Origin: Pirellulaceae bacterium
GTDB lineage: Bacteria; Planctomycetota; Planctomycetia; Pirellulales; Pirellulaceae
Assembly: GCA_029243025.1 (NCBI GenBank)
Contig: JAQWSU010000011.1
Location: 47,990 to 111,989, forward strand
Reading direction: 5' to 3'
DNA: 64,000 nt
In this document: positions 37,079 to 45,069 of the stretch, piece after piece
How positions within the stretch are numbered: position 1 is the first letter of the stretch
Layout of the letters: every line of letters starts with the position of its first letter
The notes under the pieces: generated by a model
Database searches by the model: none
Told to the model about the DNA's origin: nothing
What the model saw: only the letters and a program-made list of their open reading frames with translations
Position numbers and translations under genes: made by a program

Positions 37079-38013
37079 GCGGTTGGGCGGCTCGTCATGA
37101 TGTCCGTCGCAACGTCGTTGTTGGATGCCACAACCTCGATGTTCTGTCGGGCTGGACGACGCCACGAATCGCGACGTCTATCGGAAATCAGCTCGTGCGA
37201 TTGTTCATCCGAATCGGATCAGGTCGTTGAAAGAATTGAGCATTCAGCAGACAAAAACATCTGCAGAAGGTTTTGCGCGAAGAAAAAGTACTTTGCGACC
37301 TACAAGATCACGAATGGATGCGGGGACGAGTCCGCTGTCCGACGAGCATGATGCATTCATTTTAGATGTTAGTCGCAACGCTCCCGAGCGCGGATAGTCG
37401 GATCAATTTCGAGTGATTCCGCTGGCTCTCTGCGGCGATTCCGGAAAGGAAGAGTTCTACCACAACCTGTCCCTTGCATCGCGGGCCGCAAGTGGCAGGC
37501 TGCGGTTTTCCATTTGGATCGATTTCGAGTTTGCCGAATGTCCTGCTGGATTGTATTTTGCTCGAGCCTTGCTGCTCCAGCTCCTTTTCAATTGCTTGCG
37601 CAGTGGCGCGGTCATCGGCTTGCCGTAACAAGACCGCGAGCAGACCTGTGCCCAGGTTGTAGGGGACATCCGAGGCAGTATTTCCTGTTGAGATTGCCAG
37701 CTACAACTCCTTGACCGCGGGTTTTTGATGCGCAGCTTTCAGATGGCGTAACCCGCGGCTACCTTCAACACGGGCCGTGAAGTCACTAACGCGTTCGTAA
37801 CGTTTCCAACGCTTTCAATTCGGTCAAATCGTTAGAGACAGCCGTTTGTGGAAACCGACATTTGTCCTGCCTGAGACAACAAAGGCAGCTACATGTGGGG
37901 ATAAGGTTTTTCTATTCTTAACCCGAACAGCGACTGCGCGCTATTACCAGAACCAGCTACCGCGACGCGCCGTAAGCCGTTTTATGATTGTTTCTTTCGT
38001 CGCTGAAGTCCGA
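37079..38013. other. Intergenic region, about 0.9 kb
   Basis: No gene that I can support. On the minus strand, about 37440-37690, one frame reads like a helical, Ala/Gln-rich protein tail (YNLGTGLLAVLLRQ and RATAQAIEKELEQQG), possibly a TPR-like relic, but it has an in-frame stop upstream and no start. No terminator or promoter is evident. Confidence 0.4.
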
Positions 38014-40236
38014 TCACTCCTTGATCACACCTTCGTCCATGAGCGCGAACAGCGTTAGATTGCAACCGATTGTTTCGCCGATGTAAACGGTGCCGTGACC
38101 GTTCATGTTATCCCATTGCCACTCGAATCCCTCACTGGCGCCTCCGTGGAACCGGTAGTCATAAGGACAGTTGTGCTGCATGTATGTCTGCCAGACAAGG
38201 TAGGCGATTGCGCTGTCGAGATATGCCTTGTCTTTTGTCACTGTCCACGCCAGATACTGGGCATAGCACTCCTCGGGTCGGTTCCAGAGCAGTTGGCCGT
38301 AACCCTCGTCCATGACGCCTTGCGTAAAGCCGCCCGTGCTGCGGGCATCTCTGCCTCGCCAGTAAGCCTTCTGTTGATAGAAACCGATGTGTGTATCCAG
38401 GCGCGACTGAAGCAGCATGTGCCAATTCGCGCTCCAACGTACGGCATCAAGCGCCGGCGGGTAGTTCGTGGCACGGTACAGAATCGCAAAGCCCCACGTC
38501 GCATATGCCGCCGATGACGACGAGATGTTCCCGGGCGCGTCCCACTCTCCTCCGTACATCTTCCACTGTTTCCCGTTCAGCCAGTGACGCATCGTATAGT
38601 CTGCGCAGGAGATTGCTGCCGCACGATAGCGCTCGTCCTGCGTGATCTCATAAAGACGGGACCACAACATGATAGCGCATGAGTTCGTCGCAAGATTAGC
38701 GGGATACGTAGGCCTACCGCCAACATGAATCCGCCCTGCGATGAGATTGCCGTCGTCCTGCTGGATCCTGAGCAGAAACTCGGCAGCTCGGGTTGCCATG
38801 TCCAGTAGTTGTCTGTCCTTCGTGTCTTCGAACAGGTCGCAAAGCAGCGTGGCGATCTTGCCTGTTTGAGCGACCCAGATGTCGGACGTGGTGCGAATAT
38901 GCCCACCTTTTTCGCCTGTTGGCTTGGCATTTCGCAGTTTGTCATACTCCTCGGGGCTTCGTGGGCGGAACATCCAGAACGCCCCGTCGCAGACAGTCGT
39001 GGAGTCGTTTACCTGCCACATTTCCTGTTTGATGCCGTTGATCAGCTTGCCTGACCTCTCGAGCGCCCACGCGTTCTGGTAACTCTGCCCGTACCTGCGC
39101 ATTGCGATTGCCATCCACAGGTCCCAGTTTCCGCCCCAGTCGAGCGACTGGCGGTTTCTCTGGATGTGGACCTTGTCCGGATCGAATCCTTGGTACCAGC
39201 CGAGCTCGTAGTGGCCCCAGTCACCATGGTCCTCGAACAGGCCGGGTACGTTCTTTGCTCCCTCCATCTGCAGGTCCATGAATTTTTTCCACCCATACCG
39301 CGGCGCCAGTTTCTCGGCCGGCTGAATCCGATCCAGATAACTTAATGCCTTCGTGTCGAACAGGTGGCCAGGGCGCATTACGAGGTTATGTTCCAGGACA
39401 TAGTGGTCGAAATTGCGCGTGTTGATCCAGCCGTCGCGTTGTAGCACGTGTGGCGCACGATGAAATGCGTAGTATCTGGCGTCAGCAGTCGGTGTATGGA
39501 AGCCGGCCTGATCGCTAATGAACTCTTTGTCACTGGTCATTCGCACGATCCCGCCTCCCCCTCGGCCGCCGTCCCAGCCGTCGCTGCGCGTGACCACGAT
39601 CAAAAACGAGGCGTCCCCGACGCGCCAGCCGGTGTGCGTTACCGTATGGGCCACCCATTCGTAGAAGTCTTTCGAAACGTTCTGGGCTTCGAATCCTCGC
39701 TGATAGCGCACCTGTGTGGAGACCTTAGGCGGCGCTTGGAACTTTACCTTCTCGTGGACGTGATAGTCCCCCCGGTGAATTGTGTAGGTACTGGTCACTG
39801 GCCAATGCCGACCCTGGTCGTCGGTGATCTCGCACGACCACTGGATCGCAATCTTTCTTGAACTGTTCGCCAAAACCGTTGGGCCGGTGGTAGGGAGCCC
39901 GCTAAACTCCCTGCCCCAAAGGTTGGCCCGAACTCGGCTGTTCTTCGGTGTCTCGCCTGCCAGCACAACGCCGTAGGCCGCATCGTTTTTCACGTCGTCC
40001 CACGCAACGGTTTGCCATTGTTCGCCGACTCTACACTGATATTCGGCGCTCCAGCCAGCCGGGGTCTGTTTCCACGCAATCTGGCAAATGCCGTTACTGA
40101 GAACCACCGAATCAGTTTGCGTGTCCAGGCTACAGACGGACTGGCCGCCGGCAACGGCCGCACCACTGGTCAGCGCAAACGCCACGATCATATAAGCCGC
40201 CGTCGTACTGGTAGCTTGCTGCATTGAACGTTTCAT
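38014..40236 (-). CDS. Secreted alpha-toroid (six-hairpin glycosidase-like) protein
   Basis: Exported protein of 740 residues with a signal peptide (about 1-30, AYMIVAFALTSGAAVAGG). An N-terminal beta-sandwich (about 35-270: VLSNGICQIAWKQTPAGW) precedes a helical region with repeated acidic/aromatic loops (GNWDLWMAIAMRRYG, then AVRWSANWHMLLQSRLD and GYGQLLWNRPEECYAQYLAW). This layout is that of (alpha/alpha)6-toroid glycoside hydrolases and polysaccharide lyases, but I cannot match a named CAZy family and the catalytic residues are not certain. ATG 40236 is preferred because AAGGAAG lies about 7 nt before it; the frame is open further upstream. It is divergent from another toroid-like gene (40541) with a 304-bp shared control region, so the two are probably co-regulated on one polysaccharide. 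Confidence 0.8.
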   Translation of the reverse strand: MKRSMQQATSTTAAYMIVAFALTSGAAVAGGQSVCSLDTQTDSVVLSNGICQIAWKQTPAGWSAEYQCRVGEQWQTVAWDDVKNDAAYGVVLAGETPKNSRVRANLWGREFSGLPTTGPTVLANSSRKIAIQWSCEITDDQGRHWPVTSTYTIHRGDYHVHEKVKFQAPPKVSTQVRYQRGFEAQNVSKDFYEWVAHTVTHTGWRVGDASFLIVVTRSDGWDGGRGGGGIVRMTSDKEFISDQAGFHTPTADARYYAFHRAPHVLQRDGWINTRNFDHYVLEHNLVMRPGHLFDTKALSYLDRIQPAEKLAPRYGWKKFMDLQMEGAKNVPGLFEDHGDWGHYELGWYQGFDPDKVHIQRNRQSLDWGGNWDLWMAIAMRRYGQSYQNAWALERSGKLINGIKQEMWQVNDSTTVCDGAFWMFRPRSPEEYDKLRNAKPTGEKGGHIRTTSDIWVAQTGKIATLLCDLFEDTKDRQLLDMATRAAEFLLRIQQDDGNLIAGRIHVGGRPTYPANLATNSCAIMLWSRLYEITQDERYRAAAISCADYTMRHWLNGKQWKMYGGEWDAPGNISSSSAAYATWGFAILYRATNYPPALDAVRWSANWHMLLQSRLDTHIGFYQQKAYWRGRDARSTGGFTQGVMDEGYGQLLWNRPEECYAQYLAWTVTKDKAYLDSAIAYLVWQTYMQHNCPYDYRFHGGASEGFEWQWDNMNGHGTVYIGETIGCNLTLFALMDEGVIKE

Positions 40237-40540
40237 TTCTGATCTTCCTTCCTCAACATTGTGTTCCATCAACGGACGGCAGAGACACGCGAGCGGTTGA
40301 CAGTGTAGACACAACCGCTATTCTCGTCACAAAATCAACAAGGCGTCAATCGTGCATTGCGTCAAATGGAATTAGTAATTGCGACTGGATTTTGTGTTGC
40401 CGCCACTGAATTGCGGGAGGGATTACCATCAGGTAGTCTCGCGTAAAGCGAGAACTTAGCAACAGGATAATCTGGGTCGCAAGATCTGGCAGTCCTGCTG
40501 TCCAACTGAATAACATCTGGCAGAATAAGGCGCTGAATAG
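40237..40540. other. Divergent promoter region
   Basis: Shared control region of the two divergent toroid-like genes. It holds a sigma-70-like promoter and an overlapping palindrome (40293-40324). The rest shows nothing recognisable. Confidence 0.5.
40293..40324 (+). promoter_or_regulatory. Sigma-70-like promoter overlapped by operator-like palindrome
   Basis: TTGACA (40297-40302), a 16-nt spacer and TATTCT (40319-40324) form a fair promoter toward the gene at 40541. GCGGTTG (40293-40299) and CAACCGC (40312-40318) are exact inverted repeats 12 nt apart that cover the -35 hexamer and spacer, as expected for a repressor site. No regulator gene is adjacent. Confidence 0.45.
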
Positions 40541-42988
40541 ATGATCCGAGACATTGGCTTGGCAGTCGTCCTGTTGTCCTGGACCGTCGGTGCCGCTTCT
40601 GCTGAGACACTTATCGAGAATCAAAGCATTCGAGTCTGCTCAGTTAAGCACGGCAACTCGGTTGGCCTCCGATTTGAAGTCCTGGACGGGGCGCGGTGGC
40701 GAACCGTGTTGTCGAATCTGGCCATTGCCAAAAAAGCACCCTGGGAGAAGGCGCAACAAACACATCTCGAATCGTTGGACATCGAGACTATCGACGGTGG
40801 GAATCCCCAGTCGAACGCGGCCGTATTTACGGCGATCAAAAAGGTAAGTCACGACCATGTGATATTAATGGGCAGCCACGGTGATCGTGCAATTCAAATG
40901 TCGGTTCAACTGACAGGCCCCGATCAAGTATCCGTTCGCGTGTCGGCTTCCGCTCGACGCGGCGGCGGCGAAGTCCAGCTTAGTCACATGTGGTCGCACT
41001 ACTACTTCGTACCCGATGACCGAGCGATGGGGTATGCGTTGCCGCTCGATTTTGCCTGGCTTCCGAACCTGCATAAGAACGCAGAGGATGTTTGCGGAGA
41101 CCACTTTTTCCGCTCGCCTGCGGTCATCACGCAGGGACGTGGGCTGTACGCTGCCATGGTTCCAGATCTCGATGTCATGCGACGCAATCGCATCGTTCCC
41201 CATTCGTTGGATTTGCGAGATTTCGAACACCCAGCGGCTCATCCCTATGGCGTGCCACGGCTTTCCTATGGACTTTGCCCTTGGACAGCGAAGCCCCACG
41301 TGTTCACTGCCAAGGGCGATCCGGTTGCGGTCAAGAATGATCAGAAGTTGGAATTTGAGTATGACCTATTCCTCGGTTCGGCGGTTGACTCGAGCGAGAT
41401 CGTCGGGCGAGTCACCAATTACCTCTGGAACGAGTACGGTCATCGTTATTTCGGCGAAGCGGGTCCGCAAGTTCTACCGTTTGAAGAATACGGAAAACGT
41501 TACGCCTACAAGCATGAACTTGTTCGCTGGGCGACCAAAACCGTGCTACCGACCGGTGACGGCTATGGGATCAACAATGAATTTCGCCGCGGAGCCAACT
41601 ACCATGCTTGGGAAAACGACATGCACATGGGGTTCGGTATTTGGCATTATGGCCAAGCTTGGCAGGAAGAACGCCTGAAGCAGATTGGACGAGGCATTTT
41701 GAATCTCAATCTATCGGCTCCCCAATTGTCAGGTGCATTTCCATGTGTCTTTAACTTCGAGAGCCACCAATGGGAAGGCTCGCTCTACTGGACATCCTGG
41801 CCGGCTCATCCTACCCAAGGTTTTGATTCGCAAGCCATGGGTGTCACGGCGTGGTGGCGACTCTATTGGGCCGAAAACTTCGCCGCGTTTGCCAGTCATA
41901 AAGAACGCATCGCCGCGTCCGTCATCCGCTATGCCAATTTCTTGTCTAGCAAGCAACTCGATTCTGGAGCGATCCCCACTTATTACGATGAAAACGGTGA
42001 CGCTGTCCCTCAGTTGCGTGAGTCGGCTACTACGGCAATCTCCGGCGCAGTGCTTGCCAAAGCGGCCATGCTTTCACAAAGCGACAGCTTGAAAAAAGCG
42101 GCTGTCAAGGCAGGTGAATACATGGCGCGGGAAATTCTGCCTACGACGCGTTTCCAAGACTTCGAAGTCTTTTATTCTTGTAGTCCGAAAGCCCTTCATT
42201 GGGTCGATCCGGTTAACGGCATTCCACCGATCAACAATCTGGCCGTTCAATGGGCCGCCGACCAGTTCTTGGCGCTTTACCAGTTGACGAGTGACGAGCG
42301 TTGGCTGAAGCATGGCGAGTACTCGCTTGGGATTCTTTCCCTGTTCCAGCAAGTTTGGGATCCACCGTTTTACAACGTCCATCTTTATGGCGGATTTGGC
42401 GTGATGAATACTGACGGGGAATGGAACGACGGACGGCAGTCACGATTTGTACCCACGTATGCCGACTACTACTTGGCAACTGGTAAGACCGAATACTTGG
42501 AAAGGGCGGTCGCTGCTTGCCGATCGAGTTTCGCGTTGATGGATATGGCAGAGAATCACCGCAATCGAATTAATGGGATTGTTCGTCCTGAAGGAGCCGG
42601 ATTGGGCTTCTCGTCGGAGAATATTTTTCACAACGGACCGCAAGATGCACGCGGTGGCTGGACGGGCTACAACTGGGGCCCGGGCGGCGGTTTGGGAGCA
42701 AGTGCCTACTTGGATCGAAAGTTTGGTACGGTGTACTTGGATGGCAGAATGAACAAAGCCGTGCCGATTGACGGTGTCAAAGCGGAGGTTGTCCGATGGA
42801 CCGGAGACCAGGTGGAATTAAGTGTGAAATCGGCGCTGGCAGATCTGCCCTATCCCTATCGCGAGAAACGATTGATCCGGGTCAAGTTCCGAGACGTTCA
42901 AGCTGCCACGTTAAAGATCAACGGACGTGACCTCGGCCCGCTTTCTAGCGATGGCGAAACCGGGACGATCAACTACGAACTAGAGTGA
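40541..42988 (+). CDS. Secreted alpha-toroid glycosidase/lyase-like protein
   Basis: Exported protein of 815 residues with a signal peptide (1-21, TVGAASAET). An N-terminal beta-rich region (about 25-300) includes VCGDHFFRSPAVITQGRGLY; a helical toroid follows (about 320-700) with RRGANYHAWENDMHMGFG, QWEGSLYWTSWPAHP and NNLAVQWAADQFLALYQL; the C-terminus is a beta domain (LIRVKFRDVQAATLKINGRD). The toroid pattern of aromatic and acidic loops fits six-hairpin glycosidases or polysaccharide lyases, though no named family is clear to me. ATG 40541 directly starts the signal peptide. It is divergent from the gene ending at 38014; the two N-terminal modules are similar in plan but not close in sequence. 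Confidence 0.8.
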   Translation: MIRDIGLAVVLLSWTVGAASAETLIENQSIRVCSVKHGNSVGLRFEVLDGARWRTVLSNLAIAKKAPWEKAQQTHLESLDIETIDGGNPQSNAAVFTAIKKVSHDHVILMGSHGDRAIQMSVQLTGPDQVSVRVSASARRGGGEVQLSHMWSHYYFVPDDRAMGYALPLDFAWLPNLHKNAEDVCGDHFFRSPAVITQGRGLYAAMVPDLDVMRRNRIVPHSLDLRDFEHPAAHPYGVPRLSYGLCPWTAKPHVFTAKGDPVAVKNDQKLEFEYDLFLGSAVDSSEIVGRVTNYLWNEYGHRYFGEAGPQVLPFEEYGKRYAYKHELVRWATKTVLPTGDGYGINNEFRRGANYHAWENDMHMGFGIWHYGQAWQEERLKQIGRGILNLNLSAPQLSGAFPCVFNFESHQWEGSLYWTSWPAHPTQGFDSQAMGVTAWWRLYWAENFAAFASHKERIAASVIRYANFLSSKQLDSGAIPTYYDENGDAVPQLRESATTAISGAVLAKAAMLSQSDSLKKAAVKAGEYMAREILPTTRFQDFEVFYSCSPKALHWVDPVNGIPPINNLAVQWAADQFLALYQLTSDERWLKHGEYSLGILSLFQQVWDPPFYNVHLYGGFGVMNTDGEWNDGRQSRFVPTYADYYLATGKTEYLERAVAACRSSFALMDMAENHRNRINGIVRPEGAGLGFSSENIFHNGPQDARGGWTGYNWGPGGGLGASAYLDRKFGTVYLDGRMNKAVPIDGVKAEVVRWTGDQVELSVKSALADLPYPYREKRLIRVKFRDVQAATLKINGRDLGPLSSDGETGTINYELE

Positions 42989-43014
42989 CATTCTGGGACA
43001 GTTTACTTTTTATT

Positions 43015-43520
43015 TCGTGTTCGACATCGCCCTAGCTACGTTCGCTAGAACATCTTGCATTGTGGGGTCGACTTTTATGTGCTGAGTCGCATCGTCGCGA
43101 ATCGCAGCGTTGTCTTTGGCATTTGAAAATCGGGCTATTCAAGTCGATGTCGCGCCCTTCCATCTCCACCAGATTCGTTCCGTGGTTGAAAAGCGTGTCA
43201 GCAAGCACAGGATCGGACTTGGCGTCGAACTGTTCTTGCACGTCATCCGGAGACGCCGACAACTTCGGTTTTTCATCGATCGACGATTGTCGGCACGAAT
43301 ATTCGTGCCGTCGCAGGCCAGCTTAGTCGGCCTCACAATGCCAGCACAACAGGCGACAAGCACAATTTGCAGGAACGAGTCCTTCCGCCGATCGGCCTGG
43401 TCACGGCGGAAGCAGCAGAGGGTCATGTCGTCGATGGAGCTTCCTTTCGCCTGCGAGCGAAAGTCCGTAATGTGGCGGTCGCAAGGCTGACGCATCCGTC
43501 GATGCTTAGGGACGATGGAT
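43015..43520 (-). pseudogene. Decayed IS1182-like transposase relic
   Basis: Minus-strand fragments in different frames read like the middle of an IS1182-type DDE transposase: ITDFR, then FLQIVLVACCAGIVRPTKLA followed by CDGTNIRADN (about 43400-43300), a second block SDPVLADTLFNHGTNLVEME (near 43200), and in a third frame NAAIRDDATQHIKVDPT (about 43110-43060), which matches the 'NPAIRDDPTQ' region of the family. Frameshifts separate all blocks and both termini are missing; I find no inverted repeats or target-site duplication. It lies between a plus-strand glycosidase-like gene and the DUF1501 gene. The family label is from memory of the motif pattern. Confidence 0.5.
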
Positions 43521-43541
43521 CTCCGCTTGGCTGTTGATGCG

Positions 43542-45041
43542 CTATGCCAACACCTGTTTGATGGATTGACCCATGCCATCCTTGGTGACATAGAACGGAC
43601 GTCCTTCCGTTACGTAATGATGATCGGCTGGAATTCCCAACGCTGCAAAGACCGTAGCGTGGACGTCGATCAGGCTAACCGGGTTCTCGGTCGGCAACAT
43701 GGGATGTCGGTCGGCCGTTTTGCCGAAGACCGTTCCTCCCCGAATCCCTGCCCCGAAGAGGACCGCGGTATGATTCGTGCTGAAGTGACCGTGGAGGCCG
43801 TACATCTTTTGATTCTCAATGACAACGTCTGATCCGTCATGTGTTTCGGTCGCTCCGATGGGTTCCGAACCGGCGAGACCGGTCGCGTTTTTTGCCGGAG
43901 CGGATTGGATGGTGCGACCGAACTCGGACTCGATGCAGACTAACGTCTCGTCCAGCAAGCCCCGCTGCTCGAGGTCGCGGATCAGCTGAGCGATTGGGCC
44001 GTCGATTTGGCGTTTCATCTCAACCATGCGTTGGCCACCGAAATCATGCATGTCGAATCCGCGGAACGCGTCGTAGGACATCTCGACCTGCACGAATCGG
44101 GAACCGGATTCGATCAGCCGCCGAGCAAGTAGCAAACCATATCCGAAGTGATTGCCGTAGAAATAGTTTTTATCTAATAATTCATCCCGCTGAATCTTCG
44201 GACGGTAGGCGGCCAACGTTTCCGCTGGCTCGTCCTTTAGGAAATCGAACGCCTTCTTAATTGGCGAGTCCATCATCGCGCGGGCGTCATCGATCGTTTT
44301 CATATACTTGGCTGCTGCATCATCAGCGTTTACGCCGGCCAACGCTGTCGTCCTGCGTAACAGCTCTAGTCGACGGTCGAGTCGACGCTGCGACATCCCC
44401 GCCAATCGATTCAGCGTCGCGAGCCCTTGACGAGGATCGGGCACTCGAAATGGAGCATATCGCGAACCGTAAAAACCAGGACCCGTAAACTCGAGTGCCT
44501 TCTGTTTGTCCAGGTTGTTTGCCGACTCGATTTCGCGGCCAATGTAAATGTAGGAGGGCACATTGGGTGCACGAGGGCCCAACGAACGGGCGACAATCGA
44601 ACCGATGCTGGGCGGTTTCAAGCCGACCGGCTCGAGGTAACCCGTCAAAGTGTAAAACTGAGCCTTGACGTGCGAGGCACCAAATCTCGCCTCGTTATTG
44701 AGTGATCGAATCAATGCCGCATGGTGCATCACACTAGCGACGTTCTCCAGGCCCGCGCCAACTCGCATGCCATCTGCTGATGTCGCGATCGATGGACAAG
44801 TCGCCAAAACCTGGTCGCCGCGCATGCCTTGTTCGAAGGGTGTGTACTGCTTTGGGTCCCATGTATCTTGTTGCGCGACCCCGCCTGGCAAGTAAATCAT
44901 GATCATCGCTTGCGCCCGGCCAGAGTTCAGCGCCGGTTCAGCAGCTGCGCCTGGTTTCGACCGCCCGATAACACCGTTAAGCCCGAGGCCAGCCGCGAGT
45001 GAGGCCTTGATAGATTCGCGTCGATTGAGTTGAGATGACAT
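43542..45041 (-). CDS. DUF1501 family protein
   Basis: Exported DUF1501 protein of 499 residues. The leader has RRESIKASLAAG (a Tat-like N-terminus with the twin arginine at 7-8). Signatures: MIMIYLPGGVAQQDTWDPKQ (about 47-66), DMHDFGGQRMVEM, and ESEFGRTIQSAP near the C-terminus, followed by TVFGKTADRHP and a late HATVFAALG helix. It follows the DUF1549/1553 gene at 45070 by 28 bp on the same strand, the usual planctomycete pairing. The function of the pair is unknown; the DUF1501 fold is related to the phosphatase/sulfatase superfamily and the partner carries a CxxCH motif. No lesions seen. Confidence 0.92.
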   Translation of the reverse strand: MSSQLNRRESIKASLAAGLGLNGVIGRSKPGAAAEPALNSGRAQAMIMIYLPGGVAQQDTWDPKQYTPFEQGMRGDQVLATCPSIATSADGMRVGAGLENVASVMHHAALIRSLNNEARFGASHVKAQFYTLTGYLEPVGLKPPSIGSIVARSLGPRAPNVPSYIYIGREIESANNLDKQKALEFTGPGFYGSRYAPFRVPDPRQGLATLNRLAGMSQRRLDRRLELLRRTTALAGVNADDAAAKYMKTIDDARAMMDSPIKKAFDFLKDEPAETLAAYRPKIQRDELLDKNYFYGNHFGYGLLLARRLIESGSRFVQVEMSYDAFRGFDMHDFGGQRMVEMKRQIDGPIAQLIRDLEQRGLLDETLVCIESEFGRTIQSAPAKNATGLAGSEPIGATETHDGSDVVIENQKMYGLHGHFSTNHTAVLFGAGIRGGTVFGKTADRHPMLPTENPVSLIDVHATVFAALGIPADHHYVTEGRPFYVTKDGMGQSIKQVLA

Positions 45042-45069
45042 CGGACGGTACTTGTATGCCTTGTCACGT

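Noticed and set aside
37362..37690. Minus-strand Ala/Gln-rich frame (YNLGTGLLAVLLRQ)
   Set aside because: It may be a relic of a helical-repeat protein but has an upstream stop, no start and no flanking support.
43110..43490. Plus-strand frame of 126 codons over the transposase relic
   Set aside because: It is antisense to recognisable transposase blocks and has no features of its own.
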